From positions 48,655 to 112,654 of the forward strand of contig NZ_JAUXOV010000040.1 in assembly GCF_030684215.1 (NCBI RefSeq): DNA of 64,000 nucleotides. The letters are read 5' to 3'. The notes beneath the pieces were generated by a model. That model saw only the letters and a program-made list of their open reading frames with translations, did not search any database and was not told the origin of the DNA. Source of the DNA: Pseudotabrizicola sp. Its GTDB lineage: Bacteria; Pseudomonadota; Alphaproteobacteria; Rhodobacterales; Rhodobacteraceae. Shown here piece after piece: positions 10,654-20,590 of this stretch; position 1 is the first letter of the stretch; each line of letters begins with the position of its first letter. A program made the translations under genes and the position numbers.

Positions 10654-11601
10654 ATGCGTCTTTGGAACAAAATCGGCGGTGTCGCCGCCACTGTTGCGGG
10701 CTTGATGGCAGGCGGTGCTGCCGTCGCGCAAGGTCTTGAATTGGTGGGTATTCCCATTGACAGAGGCACCGATTTTCAGCCGGCAGCGACCGAGCTTGCG
10801 CGCGATTTGCAGGGGTTAGATTGGATGATCCTGGTGATTATCACCGTTATCACCGTCTTTGTGACCGGCCTGCTGATCTGGATCATCTTTCGCTACAGCG
10901 AAAAGCGGAACCCCAAGCCTGCGACATTTACCCACAACTCGCCGCTGGAAGTAGCGTGGACTGTGGTGCCAATCCTGATCTTGGTGTTCATCGGGGCATT
11001 TTCGCTGCCAGTGCTGTTCAAACAGCAGGAAATTCCTGTGGGTGACATCACCATCAAGGTAACCGGGTACCAATGGTATTGGGGCTATGAATACGTTGAT
11101 GACGGCATAAACTCGCCAAATGCCGAAGGTGCAACACCGGTGGCCTTTGACAGCTACATGATTGGTGCGCCTGCTACGGGCGGCGACAACCGCCTGACGC
11201 CGGAAGTATCGGCGCAGCTTGCCGCCGCTGGCTACACCGACCGTGAATTCCTGCTTGCCACCGATACGGCGGTTGTGGTGCCGATTGGTAAAACAGTGGT
11301 CATGCAGATCACTGCTGCCGACGTGATTCACTCGTGGACCATCCCGGCCTTTGGCGTGAAGCAAGACGCGGTGCCAGGCCGACTGGCGCAATTGTGGTTC
11401 AACGCAGAGCGTGAGGGCATCTATTTCGGTCAGTGTTCAGAGCTTTGCGGAATCGCGCATGCCTATATGCCAATAACGGTCAAGGTCGTGTCCGAAGACG
11501 TTTACGCCCAATGGCTTGCCGCTGCGCAAGCGGGTGATGTGGTGCTGTCGGCCGCCGATGTCGAATCCTATTCCGCGACCCGTCTTGCCGCCAACAACTG
11601 A
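10654..11601 (+). CDS. coxB: Cytochrome c oxidase subunit II (aa3 type)
   Basis: Subunit II accepts electrons from cytochrome c through its dinuclear CuA centre and passes them to subunit I. The 315-residue protein has a cleavable signal peptide (about residues 1-24, ending AVAQ), two transmembrane helices (about residues 50-75 and 100-120) and a periplasmic cupredoxin domain. CuA ligands are visible in [14 protein letters not shown] near the C-terminus and in DVIHSW; the electron-entry block is [10 protein letters not shown]. Subunit I is not in the window, which is common because ctaD is often unlinked in Rhodobacterales. The gene heads the cox assembly operon. Confidence 0.97.
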   Translation: MRLWNKIGGVAATVAGLMAGGAAVAQGLELVGIPIDRGTDFQPAATELARDLQGLDWMILVIITVITVFVTGLLIWIIFRYSEKRNPKPATFTHNSPLEVAWTVVPILILVFIGAFSLPVLFKQQEIPVGDITIKVTGYQWYWGYEYVDDGINSPNAEGATPVAFDSYMIGAPATGGDNRLTPEVSAQLAAAGYTDREFLLATDTAVVVPIGKTVVMQITAADVIHSWTIPAFGVKQDAVPGRLAQLWFNAEREGIYFGQCSELCGIAHAYMPITVKVVSEDVYAQWLAAAQAGDVVLSAADVESYSATRLAANN

Positions 11602-11626
11602 TCCTGATCCGTCAGGAAGCGATGTG

Positions 11627-11651
11627 AATGGCCCCGTAAACCGGGGCCATT
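11627..11651 (+). terminator. Strong hairpin after coxB
   Basis: Two perfect 10-bp arms (AATGGCCCCG and its complement) enclose a 5-nt TAAAC loop, 26 bp after the coxB stop. Only a short TTCCCT tract follows. It may be a weak terminator or an mRNA-stabilising hairpin that raises coxB levels relative to ctaB, which starts 22 bp later. Confidence 0.6.
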
Positions 11652-11672
11652 TCCCTAAGCCAAGGAAAATAA

Positions 11673-12608
11673 ATGAGCGACGTTCAGGCCAATCCACTTA
11701 ACGGCGAGGCGCAATTTGGCGACTATGTCGCGCTGCTCAAGCCGCGTGTAATGTCGCTGGTTGTCTTTACCGCGCTGGTCGGTCTGCTGGTGGCCCCGGT
11801 CGGGGTGCATCCGGTGGTGGGATTTGCTGCAATCCTGTTCGTGGCGCTTGGGGCAGGGGCCTCGGGTGCGCTGAACATGTGGTGGGACGCTGATATTGAC
11901 GCGGTGATGAAGCGCACCCAGAGCCGTCCGGTGCCAGCCGGCAAGGTGCAGGCGGGTGAGGCGTTGGGTTTGGGCCTTGCGCTGTCGGGCATTGCTGTGG
12001 TGATGCTGGCACTGGCGGCCAATCTGTTTGCCGCCGGGTTGCTGGCCTTCACGATCTTTTTCTACGCTGTGGTGTATTCCATGTGGCTCAAGCGACTGAC
12101 CCCGCAGAACATCGTGATAGGTGGGGCGGCAGGTGCCTTTCCGCCGATGATCGGCTGGGCTGTGGCGACGGGCGGTGTGTCGGTAGAATCGGCGCTGATG
12201 TTCGGGTTGATCTTCATGTGGACCCCGCCGCATTTCTGGGCACTCGCGCTGTTCATGAAGGAAGACTACCACAAGGCAGGCGTGCCGATGCTGACCGTGA
12301 CCCACGGTCGCGCCGAAACCCGCCGTCAGATCCTGATTTACACGGTGCTGCTGATCCCGATTTCAATCTGGGCCGCGCTCACTACCATCGGCGGACCGTT
12401 CACGCTGGCCACTGCGGTTGTATTGAACGCAATCTTCCTGAAGGGCGCTTTTGATATCTGGAAACGCGCCGAGCCGCAGGCCGAGGCCGATAAATATGCG
12501 GTGGAAAAATTGTTCTTCAAATTCTCGCTTGGCTATCTGTTCCTGCATTTCGCGGCCTTTCTGGTCGAGGCTTTGCTTAAGACCTATGGGCTGGGGGGCT
12601 GGGCATGA
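11673..12608 (+). CDS. ctaB: Protoheme IX farnesyltransferase (heme O synthase)
   Basis: CtaB (CyoE/COX10) farnesylates heme B to heme O, the precursor of heme A for the aa3 oxidase. The 311-residue membrane protein is of the UbiA prenyltransferase superfamily. It has the first Asp-rich motif [15 protein letters not shown] followed by SRPVPAG near residue 70 and a second polar block at [11 protein letters not shown]. About nine hydrophobic helices are visible. It overlaps the following 62-codon gene by 4 nt. Confidence 0.96.
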   Translation: MSDVQANPLNGEAQFGDYVALLKPRVMSLVVFTALVGLLVAPVGVHPVVGFAAILFVALGAGASGALNMWWDADIDAVMKRTQSRPVPAGKVQAGEALGLGLALSGIAVVMLALAANLFAAGLLAFTIFFYAVVYSMWLKRLTPQNIVIGGAAGAFPPMIGWAVATGGVSVESALMFGLIFMWTPPHFWALALFMKEDYHKAGVPMLTVTHGRAETRRQILIYTVLLIPISIWAALTTIGGPFTLATAVVLNAIFLKGAFDIWKRAEPQAEADKYAVEKLFFKFSLGYLFLHFAAFLVEALLKTYGLGGWA

Positions 12609-12793
12609 GCTTTCGTCCCGACCACGAACTACATGGCCGCCGGTTGTCGCGGAATATCGGTCTTGGCGTGACCCTGGTTGCCTTTGTGGCGCTGGTCTTT
12701 GCGCTGACGGTCGTAAAGGTCACACGTGGCGATCCCATGCAGGGGTTTGATCACACCGTTCGGCCCGAACTCGACAGGACAACCCAGCCATGA
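12605..12793 (+). CDS. Small single-pass membrane protein of the cox operon
   Basis: This 62-residue protein has a short cytoplasmic N-terminus ([17 protein letters not shown]), one membrane helix (about residues 19-38) and a polar tail. It overlaps both ctaB and ctaG by 4 nt, so its expression must be coupled to theirs. Small ORFs in this position occur in cox operons of Rhodobacterales and Paracoccus, and a role in oxidase assembly is a fair inference. I see no metal-binding motif. Confidence 0.8.
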   Translation: MSFRPDHELHGRRLSRNIGLGVTLVAFVALVFALTVVKVTRGDPMQGFDHTVRPELDRTTQP

Positions 12794-13359
12794 ATAACAC
12801 TGCGAAAACTGCTACAAAACTGGCGGGTGTTGTGGTCATGATGGCCTCACTCTCGTTTGCCGCTGTGCCGTTTTATGACTGGTTTTGCCGGGTCACCGGT
12901 TTTGGCGGCACAACGTCGGTGGCTGAAGCCGCGCCGGATACCATTCTGGACCAGACCATGCAGATCCGGTTTGATGCCTCGACCTCAGGCGGAATGGCGT
13001 GGACCTTCAAGCCGATGCAGCGCACCATGACCGTGCGGATCGGGGAAAACGCCCTCGCGTTTTATGAGGCGCACAACCCGACTGACCGTGTGATTGCGGG
13101 CACCGCCAGCTATAACGTGACGCCAGATGCGGCAGGCGGGTATTTTGCCAAGATTGCTTGCTTCTGCTTTACCGAGCAGGTGTTGCAGCCTGGCGAAACC
13201 GTTCAGATGCCCGTCAGCTTTTTCGTGGACCCTGCAATCGTCACTGATCGCGAAGGCAAGTTCGTGAAAGAGATCACGCTGTCCTATACCTTTTACGAAA
13301 CACCCTTGTCCGAAGATCAGGCGGCCCTTGCCGTTTCGCCTGCGGACACTGTAAACTGA
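12790..13359 (+). CDS. ctaG: CtaG/Cox11 copper chaperone for cytochrome c oxidase
   Basis: CtaG (Cox11) delivers copper to the CuB site of subunit I. The 189-residue protein has an N-terminal membrane anchor (about residues 10-28) and a periplasmic immunoglobulin-like domain. It shows the family's copper-binding CFCF motif (Cys124 and Cys126) and an additional Cys33 just past the anchor; all three are conserved in the family. The start overlaps the preceding small gene by 4 nt and coxC follows after 23 nt. Confidence 0.96.
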   Translation: MNNTAKTATKLAGVVVMMASLSFAAVPFYDWFCRVTGFGGTTSVAEAAPDTILDQTMQIRFDASTSGGMAWTFKPMQRTMTVRIGENALAFYEAHNPTDRVIAGTASYNVTPDAAGGYFAKIACFCFTEQVLQPGETVQMPVSFFVDPAIVTDREGKFVKEITLSYTFYETPLSEDQAALAVSPADTVN

Positions 13360-13382
13360 TAAAAAAACCGAGGGAACCGACC

Positions 13383-14183
13383 ATGGCCCACGCCAAGAAC
13401 CACGATTACCACATTCTGCCGCCATCTATCTGGCCCTTTCTTGGGGCAGTAGCGGCCTTTGTCATGCTGTTTGGCGCTGTGCTGTGGATGCACGGCTCTG
13501 GCCCATGGATGGGGCTTATCGGCTTTGTCGGGATGCTTTATGTGATGTTTGCCTGGTGGGCGGATGTGATCAAGGAAAGCCAGGAAGGCGACCACACCCC
13601 GGTCGTGGTTATCGGGCTGCGCTACGGCTTCATCATGTTCATCATGTCCGAAGTGATGTTCTTTGCCGCATGGTTCTGGTCGTTCTTCAAACACGCCATG
13701 TATCCGATGGGGCCGCTGTCGCCTATTCAGGATGGCCAGTGGCCGCCTGCCGGGATTGAGACCTTTGACCCATGGCACCTGCCGCTGATCAACACGTTGA
13801 TCTTGCTGTGTTCTGGCGCGGCTGCCACCTGGGCGCACCACGCGCTGGCACATGAGAACAACCGCAAGGATCTGGTCAACGGGTTGATCCTGTCGATCGT
13901 GCTGGGCGTGTTCTTCACCATCCTGCAGGTCTATGAATACACCCACGCCGCCTTTGGCTTTGCTGGCAACATCTATGGCGCCAACTTCTTTATGGCGACG
14001 GGGTTTCATGGCTTTCACGTAGTCATTGGCACGATCTTTCTGACTGTCTGTCTGATCCGCGCGCTCAAGGGCCATTTCACCCCTGAAAAGCACGTCGGTT
14101 TTGAAGCAGCGGCTTGGTACTGGCACTTTGTGGATGTGGTGTGGCTGTTCCTGTTCGCCGCGATCTACGTCTGGGGCCAATAA
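13383..14183 (+). CDS. coxC: Cytochrome c oxidase subunit III
   Basis: Subunit III is a seven-helix core subunit of the aa3 oxidase that stabilises proton uptake and the binuclear centre. The 266-residue protein has the expected length and motifs: [13 protein letters not shown] at the N-terminus, [15 protein letters not shown] near residue 85, [16 protein letters not shown], and the C-terminal [13 protein letters not shown]. It is the last structural gene before a terminator-like hairpin, followed by SURF1. Confidence 0.97.
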   Translation: MAHAKNHDYHILPPSIWPFLGAVAAFVMLFGAVLWMHGSGPWMGLIGFVGMLYVMFAWWADVIKESQEGDHTPVVVIGLRYGFIMFIMSEVMFFAAWFWSFFKHAMYPMGPLSPIQDGQWPPAGIETFDPWHLPLINTLILLCSGAAATWAHHALAHENNRKDLVNGLILSIVLGVFFTILQVYEYTHAAFGFAGNIYGANFFMATGFHGFHVVIGTIFLTVCLIRALKGHFTPEKHVGFEAAAWYWHFVDVVWLFLFAAIYVWGQ

Positions 14184-14219
14184 GCCTTTCGGGGCCATCC
14201 AGCCCCTTGTTGATGCCAT

Positions 14220-14253
14220 AAGGCGCGGGCCAAAGGGTCCGCGCCTTTCTTTT
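14220..14253 (+). terminator. Rho-independent terminator after coxC
   Basis: The 9-bp perfect stem AAGGCGCGG/CCGCGCCTT has a 10-nt loop and is followed by a T-rich TTTCTTTT run. It lies 36 bp after the coxC stop. It is likely to terminate or attenuate transcription between coxC and surf1; the SURF1 Shine-Dalgarno GGAGAG begins directly after the T run. A smaller GGGGC/GCCCC hairpin sits at 14191-14206. Confidence 0.75.
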
Positions 14254-14263
14254 GGAGAGACAA

Positions 14264-14932
14264 ATGACCCGTCGCATGATCATTCCCTTGCTCTTCGGCC
14301 TGATCGGGGGGGGCATTCTGATGGGCTTTGGCATCTGGCAGTTGCAACGGCTGACGTGGAAAGAGGCGGTTCTGGCCGATATCGAGGCGCGGATCGTGGC
14401 GGCCCCGGTGGCTCTGCCGCTGTTGGCGGACCCCGAGGCCGACCGCTATTTGCCAGTGACGGCCACCGGGCGCTTTACCGGTGAGTCGCTGGATGTGTTG
14501 GTCAGCCGCAAACAGATCGGCGCGGGCGTGCGGGTGGTCGGGGTGTTCGAAACCGATGGCCGCCGCGTGCTGGTGGATCGCGGCTTCGTGGCGCAGGGTG
14601 CGCGCGACGCGCCGCGTGGGGCGGATGCCACCACCGTTGTCGGCAACTTGCACTGGCCGTCCGAGGTGGACAGCTTCACCCCGCCGCCAGATACGAAAAC
14701 CGGGCTTTGGTTCGCTCGTGACGTGCCAGCGATGGCCTCTGCGCTGACCGCCGAGCCGCTTTTGCTCATTGCCCGAGAGCCCACCGCACCGGGGATCGAG
14801 CCGCTGCCGGTTGATACTTCCGGCATCCCGAATGATCACCTTGGCTATGCGGTGCAGTGGTTCGGGCTGGCCGCTGTATGGTTGGGGATGACAGCGTATC
14901 TTCTGTGGCGTATCAGGCGCAGAACGGTTTGA
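14264..14932 (+). CDS. SURF1 family cytochrome oxidase assembly protein
   Basis: SURF1 proteins help insert heme A into subunit I of cytochrome c oxidase. The 222-residue protein has the family architecture: an N-terminal membrane helix ending in GIWQLQRLTWK, a periplasmic domain, and a C-terminal helix with HLGYAVQWFGLAAVWLG. I chose the ATG at 14264 because a GGAGAG Shine-Dalgarno lies 5 nt upstream; an in-frame codon at 14252 falls inside the preceding T run. It sits between coxC and thrC. Confidence 0.93.
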   Translation: MTRRMIIPLLFGLIGGGILMGFGIWQLQRLTWKEAVLADIEARIVAAPVALPLLADPEADRYLPVTATGRFTGESLDVLVSRKQIGAGVRVVGVFETDGRRVLVDRGFVAQGARDAPRGADATTVVGNLHWPSEVDSFTPPPDTKTGLWFARDVPAMASALTAEPLLLIAREPTAPGIEPLPVDTSGIPNDHLGYAVQWFGLAAVWLGMTAYLLWRIRRRTV

Positions 14933-14945
14933 AGGCAAGGTTGCG

Positions 14946-16331
14946 ATGAAATACATATCTACCCGTGGTTCCGCCCCGATCCTGACCTTTGGTGAGGCGA
15001 TGATGACCGGCCTTGCCCGCGATGGCGGCCTGTATGTACCCGAATCAATCCCGACGATGACGCAAGATGAGATCGCCGCGCTGGCGGGGCAAAGCTATGA
15101 AGAGATCGCCTACCGGGTGATGCGGCCCTATCTGGGTGACACCTTTGACGACGATGAATTCCGGGGTCTGCTGGCGGCGGCTTACAAACCCTTTGGCCAT
15201 GTTGCCCGAGCGCCCCTCGTGCAGATGGGGCCGAACCATTTCCTGCTGGAGCTGTTCCACGGCCCGACACTGGCGTTCAAGGATTTCGCCATGCAACTCA
15301 TTGGCCAGATGATGCAGGCGGCGCTGGCCAAAACGGGTGAGCGGATCACGATTGTGGGGGCCACGAGCGGCGATACCGGGTCGGCGGCGATGGAGGCGTT
15401 CCGGGGTCTGTCCAATGTGGACCTGTTTATCCTGTACCCGCATGGCCGGGTGTCTGACGTGCAGCGCCGCCAGATGACCACCCCGTCAGAGGCGAACGTG
15501 CATGCCTTTGCGATGGACGGCGATTTTGATGATTGTCAGGCCCGCGTAAAGGATATGTTCAACGACTTTGCCTTTCGCGATGGCGTGCGGCTTGCAGGGG
15601 TGAACAGCATCAACTGGGCGCGGGTTCTGGCGCAGGTGGTCTATTATTTCTCGTCCGCCGTATCCTTGGGCGCACCGCACCGGGCGATCAGCTTTACCGT
15701 GCCGACCGGCAATTTCGGGGATATTTTCGCGGGATATATCGCACGGCAAATGGGCTTGCCGATTGAACGGTTGGTGATCGCGACCAACCAGAACGACATT
15801 TTGCATCGCGCCCTGACCTCGGGCGATTATCGCACCAATGGGGTAAAGCCGTCGATGAGCCCGTCGATGGATATTCAGGTGTCATCCAACTTTGAACGCG
15901 CGCTGTTTCTTGCCTATGAAAGCGATGGCCGGGCCATTTCGCAGCTGATGGATGAGATGAAATCCGGCGGCTTCCATATCAGCCAAGGGGCTTTGGAATC
16001 CTTGCGCGCGACCTTTGCCTCGGGCCGCTGTTCCGAGGAAGAAACCACCGCCACCATCACCCGCGAATACGTGCGCACCGGTGAGATACTATGCCCGCAT
16101 TCCGCCGTTGGCGTGAGGGTGGCGAATGACTATCTGGGGGCGACACCGATGATCACGCTGGCCACCGCACATCCCGCCAAATTCCCCGATGCCGTGCTGG
16201 ATGCCATCGGCCAGCGCCCCGAACTGCCCGCCCGCATGTCCGATCTGTTTGACCGGCGCGAACGGCTTACCCGCGTGCCGAATGATCTTGGCCGTCTTCA
16301 ATCCCTGATCCGCGAAAGGATCGCATCTTGA
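14946..16331 (+). CDS. thrC: Threonine synthase
   Basis: ThrC converts O-phosphohomoserine to threonine using pyridoxal phosphate. The 461-residue protein belongs to the longer, class II type of threonine synthase. The PLP lysine lies in PTLAFKDFAMQ near residue 110, and the phosphate-binding loop GATSGDTGSAA follows near residue 140. The gene overlaps the next one by 4 nt at a TTGA junction. Linkage to SURF1 and an M16 peptidase is a common Rhodobacterales order. Confidence 0.97.
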   Translation: MKYISTRGSAPILTFGEAMMTGLARDGGLYVPESIPTMTQDEIAALAGQSYEEIAYRVMRPYLGDTFDDDEFRGLLAAAYKPFGHVARAPLVQMGPNHFLLELFHGPTLAFKDFAMQLIGQMMQAALAKTGERITIVGATSGDTGSAAMEAFRGLSNVDLFILYPHGRVSDVQRRQMTTPSEANVHAFAMDGDFDDCQARVKDMFNDFAFRDGVRLAGVNSINWARVLAQVVYYFSSAVSLGAPHRAISFTVPTGNFGDIFAGYIARQMGLPIERLVIATNQNDILHRALTSGDYRTNGVKPSMSPSMDIQVSSNFERALFLAYESDGRAISQLMDEMKSGGFHISQGALESLRATFASGRCSEEETTATITREYVRTGEILCPHSAVGVRVANDYLGATPMITLATAHPAKFPDAVLDAIGQRPELPARMSDLFDRRERLTRVPNDLGRLQSLIRERIAS

Positions 16332-17587
16332 GCCTGCAAATCTCGACCCTGCCCAATGGATTGAAGATCGTCACTGAACATATGCCGGGGCTGCAATCGG
16401 CCTCGGTCGGGGTCTGGGTGATGGCTGGGGGGCGGCACGAAACGGCGGCCCAGAACGGCATCGCGCATTTTCTGGAACATATGGCGTTCAAGGGCACGGC
16501 CAAGCGCACGTCCTTGCAGATTGCCGAAGAAATTGAGGATGTGGGCGGCTATATCAACGCCTATACCTCCAAGGAAATGACAGCCTATTATGCGCGCTGT
16601 CTGGTGGCGGATGTGCCGCTGGCGCTGGATGTGATTTCTGACATTGTGCTGAACCCGGTGTTCGATCCGAAAGAAATCGAGACCGAGCGCCATGTGATCT
16701 TGCAGGAAATCGGGCAATCACTGGACACACCTGACGACATCATCTTCGACTGGTTGCAAGAGGTCAGCTACCCAGACCAGCCATTTGGCCGCACGATCCT
16801 TGGTCCGACCGAACGGGTCAGCAGCTTTTCGGCTGATGATCTGCGCGGTTTTGTCGGCCAGCATTACGCGCCCGATCAGATGATCCTGTCGGCCTCGGGT
16901 GGGGTGGATCACGAATCCATCGTGCATCAGGCGCGTGAGATTTTCGGCCATCTGTCTGCCCGTGGCCTGAGCATCGTGGAACCCGCCGCCTTTATTGGCG
17001 GTGAGCGGCGCGAGGTGAAAAAGCTGGAACAGGTGCATTTCGCCCTGTCGCTGGAGGCACCCGGCTATCGTCACCCTGATGTTTATACCGCGCAGGTCTA
17101 TGCGATGACGATGGGCGGGGGCATGTCGTCGCGCCTGTTCCAGAAGATTCGCGAAGAGCGCGGGCTGTGCTATTCGATCTTTGCGCAATCCGGCGCCTAT
17201 GAAGACACCGGGTCGATCACAATCTATGCCGGCACCTCCAAGGAGGAGATTGCGGCGCTGACGCAACTGACCGTGGATGAGATGAAGCGCGCCGCCGAGG
17301 ATATGACCGAGGCCGAGGTCGCACGGGCGCGGGCGCAGCTGAAAGCGGGCTTGCTGATGGGCCTTGAAAGCCCGTCGAACCGGGCTGAGCGGAATGCGCG
17401 GTTGCTGGCAGTCTGGGGCCGGGTGCCAACTCCTGCGGAAGCGGTGGAAAAGATCGATTCGGTCAGCATGGCCGATGTGCGCCGATTTGCAGGTGATCTT
17501 GCGGGCGCGAAATGCGCGCTGGCGATGTATGGTCCGGTTGCACGCGCCCCCGGTCTCGACACCATCCGCCACAGGCTTGCCGCCTGA
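16328..17587 (+). CDS. M16 family zinc peptidase (processing-peptidase-like)
   Basis: This 419-residue protein is an M16B peptidase related to the mitochondrial processing peptidase beta subunit. The inverted zinc motif HFLEHMAFKGT (HxxEH, about residues 49-53) is intact. The C-terminal half carries the substrate-binding signature SSRLFQKIREERGLCYS. The start is TTG at 16328, which overlaps the thrC stop and leads straight into SLQISTLPNGL, the typical family N-terminus. The natural substrate of the bacterial proteins is not settled. Confidence 0.93.
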   Translation: MSLQISTLPNGLKIVTEHMPGLQSASVGVWVMAGGRHETAAQNGIAHFLEHMAFKGTAKRTSLQIAEEIEDVGGYINAYTSKEMTAYYARCLVADVPLALDVISDIVLNPVFDPKEIETERHVILQEIGQSLDTPDDIIFDWLQEVSYPDQPFGRTILGPTERVSSFSADDLRGFVGQHYAPDQMILSASGGVDHESIVHQAREIFGHLSARGLSIVEPAAFIGGERREVKKLEQVHFALSLEAPGYRHPDVYTAQVYAMTMGGGMSSRLFQKIREERGLCYSIFAQSGAYEDTGSITIYAGTSKEEIAALTQLTVDEMKRAAEDMTEAEVARARAQLKAGLLMGLESPSNRAERNARLLAVWGRVPTPAEAVEKIDSVSMADVRRFAGDLAGAKCALAMYGPVARAPGLDTIRHRLAA

Positions 17588-18171
17588 TGCTGCCCTTCCG
17601 CCGTCGCCCCAAGCTGGAGACAGAGCGCATGACGCTGCGCCTGCCCACGCATGGTGACTGGCGGGCATGGGCCGAACTGCGTGAGGGCAGCGCCGGGTTT
17701 CTGACCCAATGGGAGCCGGTCTGGTCTGTCGATCATCTCTCGCGGCGATCCTTTACCAACCGGGTCTACTGGGCGCAGCGGGCCGAGGCGCAGGGCACGG
17801 CCGTTCCGTTCCTGTTGATCCGGCGGCAAGATCAGCAGCTGTTGGGCGCGATTACGCTGGACAACATCCGGCGCGGGCCGTCGCAATGCGCGACCATCGG
17901 CTATTGGGTGGGCGAGCAGTTCAGCCGCCGGGGCTACATGCGCGAGGCGATTCTGTCGGTGGTGCATCACGCCTTTACCACGCTGGACCTGAGCCGGATC
18001 GAGGCCGCTTGCCTGCCGGAAAACGCGGCCTCGCGTGGGGTGCTGGAAAAGACTGGCTTCAAATATGAGGGCGTGGCGCAAAGCTACCTTCAGATCAACG
18101 GGCGCTGGCGAAATCATGTGCTTTATGCCGCTTTGCGCGCCGATAGGCGTGGTCGGACCGATGTTGGCTGA
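17587..18171 (+). CDS. GNAT-family N-acetyltransferase, RimJ/RimL-like
   Basis: This 194-residue enzyme resembles RimJ/RimL-type acetyltransferases that modify protein N-termini. It has the acetyl-CoA binding region GYWVGEQFSRRGYMREAI (motif A) and the RimJ-typical N-E-A-S-R-type segment CLPENAASRGVLEKTGF. I chose the ATG at 17587 because it shares a base with the M16 gene stop (TGATG); a longer frame from 17512 would lie inside that gene. The substrate cannot be read from sequence. Confidence 0.88.
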   Translation: MLPFRRRPKLETERMTLRLPTHGDWRAWAELREGSAGFLTQWEPVWSVDHLSRRSFTNRVYWAQRAEAQGTAVPFLLIRRQDQQLLGAITLDNIRRGPSQCATIGYWVGEQFSRRGYMREAILSVVHHAFTTLDLSRIEAACLPENAASRGVLEKTGFKYEGVAQSYLQINGRWRNHVLYAALRADRRGRTDVG

Positions 18172-18254
18172 CCTCTGACGCAAGCGTGATCGGGTGATGC
18201 GGCTGACCTTGGGGCAAGCCGTGCTAGGTTTCGGGTTCAACTCGGAGGTGCCCG

Positions 18255-19091
18255 ATGCGTCTGACACTGCTTCCCGCCATGTTGCTTGCGCTTTGCGCCT
18301 TGCCTGCGCTTTCGCAAGAACAAGCACGCATCCCGGACGCGCAAGTGCGCATCCCTTCGCATTGCTTTGCGGTTGCGCAGGGGATTGCGCAGGTTATGCC
18401 AGTCAGTTTCGCGAGCGATGTTGCCGCAGATTATGTCCGCATCCATTTCATCGACCACGCCAGCTTTGCCATAGCGGCGGGCGGCAAGACGGCAGTGACC
18501 GATTTCACCGGCTATACGGGCATGCGCGACTGGGTGCCCGATGTTGTGACGATGAACAACGCCCATTCCACCCATTGGACCCCCTATCCCGATCCGCGTA
18601 TTCCCAATGTGCTGCCGGGCTGGGCCACCGAGGCAGGCCCGGCGCAGCACGAGCTGGATCTTGGCGTGATGCTGGTGCGCAATGTGCCGACCGATGTGCG
18701 CTCGCGCTGGGGGGATGACGTGCGCAAGGATGGCAATTCGATCTTTGTTTTCGAGGCGGGAGGCTTGTGCATCGGTCATCTGGGCCATCTGCATCACGCG
18801 CCTGATGATGCGCAATATGCCAGCATAGGGCGGCTGGATGTGGTGATGGTGCCGGTCGATGGCGGTTATACCATGGCGGTCAGTGAAATGTCGGAAGTGG
18901 TGCGGCGCTTTCGGTCGTCTATCGTGATTCCGATGCACTGGTTTTCCGGTTCATCGTTGCGAGTGTTCCTTAGCACCATGCAAACCGAATTTGACGTGGT
19001 AGAAACCGGGATGCCGTCGCTGGATGTGTCCTTGCGCAACCTCCCGGGGCGGCCCACGATCATGGTCTTGACGCCCGAGGCGATCAACTGA
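18255..19091 (+). CDS. Exported metallo-beta-lactamase-fold protein
   Basis: The 278-residue protein has a signal peptide (residues 1-20, LLALCALPALSQ) and the outline of a UlaG-like metallo-hydrolase fold: HFIDHASFAI at the start of the domain, GHLGHLHH in the middle and PMHWF near the end. The usual THxHxDH motif is replaced by NNAHSTH, so metal binding is probably altered. A CGGAGG Shine-Dalgarno supports the start. Neighbours are a GNAT enzyme and an FAD oxidase, which gives no pathway clue. Function is unknown. Confidence 0.75.
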   Translation: MRLTLLPAMLLALCALPALSQEQARIPDAQVRIPSHCFAVAQGIAQVMPVSFASDVAADYVRIHFIDHASFAIAAGGKTAVTDFTGYTGMRDWVPDVVTMNNAHSTHWTPYPDPRIPNVLPGWATEAGPAQHELDLGVMLVRNVPTDVRSRWGDDVRKDGNSIFVFEAGGLCIGHLGHLHHAPDDAQYASIGRLDVVMVPVDGGYTMAVSEMSEVVRRFRSSIVIPMHWFSGSSLRVFLSTMQTEFDVVETGMPSLDVSLRNLPGRPTIMVLTPEAIN

Positions 19092-19167
19092 AGGTCCGCC
19101 CGCCGGGCTGATGAGCGGTTTAATTGCGCGCGGCACTGGCGTAAAGCTGGCGCAAAGGAGCCGTCCC

Positions 19168-20577
19168 ATGCTGAACCCCTGCACCCAAGATTTCACCGCA
19201 GCCCTCGCTTCTGCGCATCGCGGTGTATTACGCGACGTGGCACCGCGCGATGTCGCCGATCCGCGCGGGCGCTGGCAGGGGCAGGGCGGCGCGGTTGCTT
19301 GTCCGCGCACCACTGCCGAGGTGGCGGCGGTGGTGGCGGCCTGCAATGCGGCATCGGTTGGAATTATCCCTTTGGGTGGCGGGACCGGGCTTGTCGGCGG
19401 GCAGGTGATGCCTGACGGCCCCGCGCCGCTGATCCTGTCGCTGGAGCGGATGACGGCCCTGCGAGCGGCCTTTCCCGCAGAAAACGTGCTGCTGGTTGAG
19501 GCGGGCATGATCTTGGCCGATGTGCAGGCCGAGGCGGACCGGGTGGACCGGCTGTTTCCGCTGTCACTTGCGTCTGAGGGGTCGGCCCGGATTGGTGGCA
19601 ATCTGGCTGCGAATGCGGGCGGCCTGAATGTCCTGCGCTATGGAAATACCCGCGATTTGTGTCTGGGCCTAGAGGCTGTATTGCCAGATGGCAGCATTTT
19701 CAATGGCTTGAAACGCCTGCGCAAGGATAACACCGGTTACGACCTGCGCCATTTGCTGATCGGGTCTGAAGGCACGCTTGGCATCATCACCGCCGCCAGC
19801 CTGCGCTTGTTTCCCAAGCCATCGGCAAACGTTGTTGCGCTGCTGTCAGTGCCCTCGCCGCGGGCTGCACTGGATCTTCTGGCGCTGGCCGAGCGGCAGT
19901 TGGCCGGGCTGATTTCGGCTTTTGAGCTCATCAACCGCATGGGCTACGACTTTCTGGCCGAAACCATGCCCGAGGTTGCCGTGCCGTTGTTGCCGGTGCC
20001 GGAATGGTCCGTGTTGATAGAACTGGGCTTGCCGCAAGGCATGGCACCAGAGGAGGCGATGGCCAGTCTTTATGCGCAGGCAACAGAAGCCGGGTTGGTG
20101 CTGGATGGCGTTATCGCCACATCACAGGCGCAGGCGGCGGCGCTGTGGCGCATCCGCGAAAGCATCCCCGAAGGCAACCGCCGCATTGGCGCGGTGTCGA
20201 GCCATGATATCAGCCTGCCCCTGTCGGCCATCCCCGATTTCATCCCCCGTGCTGGGGTGGCGCTTGCACGTCTGGGGGAGTGGCGGATCAATTGCTTTGG
20301 CCATCTGGGCGACGGGAACTTGCATTACAACGTGTTCCCGGTGCCGGGCCGCAGCAGGCGCGACCATGAAAACCAGCGCGATGCGGTGAAAACCTGTGTG
20401 CATGACATCGTGCATGACATGGGCGGATCAGTCAGCGCCGAACATGGCATCGGGCGACTGAAGGTGGATGATCTGGTACGCTACGGCGATCCGACCAAGC
20501 TGGCGGCGATGCGGGCGATCAAGGCGGCGCTGGACCCAAAGGGCATCATGAACCCCGGCGCGGTTATGCGCGGCTGA
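19168..20577 (+). CDS. GlcD/LdhD-type FAD-linked oxidase
   Basis: This 469-residue flavoprotein belongs to the family of D-lactate, glycolate and D-2-hydroxyglutarate dehydrogenases. The FAD-binding PCMH domain is N-terminal, with PLGGGTGLVGGQV near residue 75 and GGNLAANAGGLNVLRYG near residue 148. The C-terminal FAD-oxidase domain has the signature CFGHLGDGNLHYN and the ending SAEHGIGRLK. I chose the ATG at 19168 because AAAGGAG lies 8 nt upstream. The substrate is a 2-hydroxy acid by family rule, but which one is not visible. Confidence 0.88.
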   Translation: MLNPCTQDFTAALASAHRGVLRDVAPRDVADPRGRWQGQGGAVACPRTTAEVAAVVAACNAASVGIIPLGGGTGLVGGQVMPDGPAPLILSLERMTALRAAFPAENVLLVEAGMILADVQAEADRVDRLFPLSLASEGSARIGGNLAANAGGLNVLRYGNTRDLCLGLEAVLPDGSIFNGLKRLRKDNTGYDLRHLLIGSEGTLGIITAASLRLFPKPSANVVALLSVPSPRAALDLLALAERQLAGLISAFELINRMGYDFLAETMPEVAVPLLPVPEWSVLIELGLPQGMAPEEAMASLYAQATEAGLVLDGVIATSQAQAAALWRIRESIPEGNRRIGAVSSHDISLPLSAIPDFIPRAGVALARLGEWRINCFGHLGDGNLHYNVFPVPGRSRRDHENQRDAVKTCVHDIVHDMGGSVSAEHGIGRLKVDDLVRYGDPTKLAAMRAIKAALDPKGIMNPGAVMRG

Positions 20578-20590
20578 GCGCAAGGGAAAG

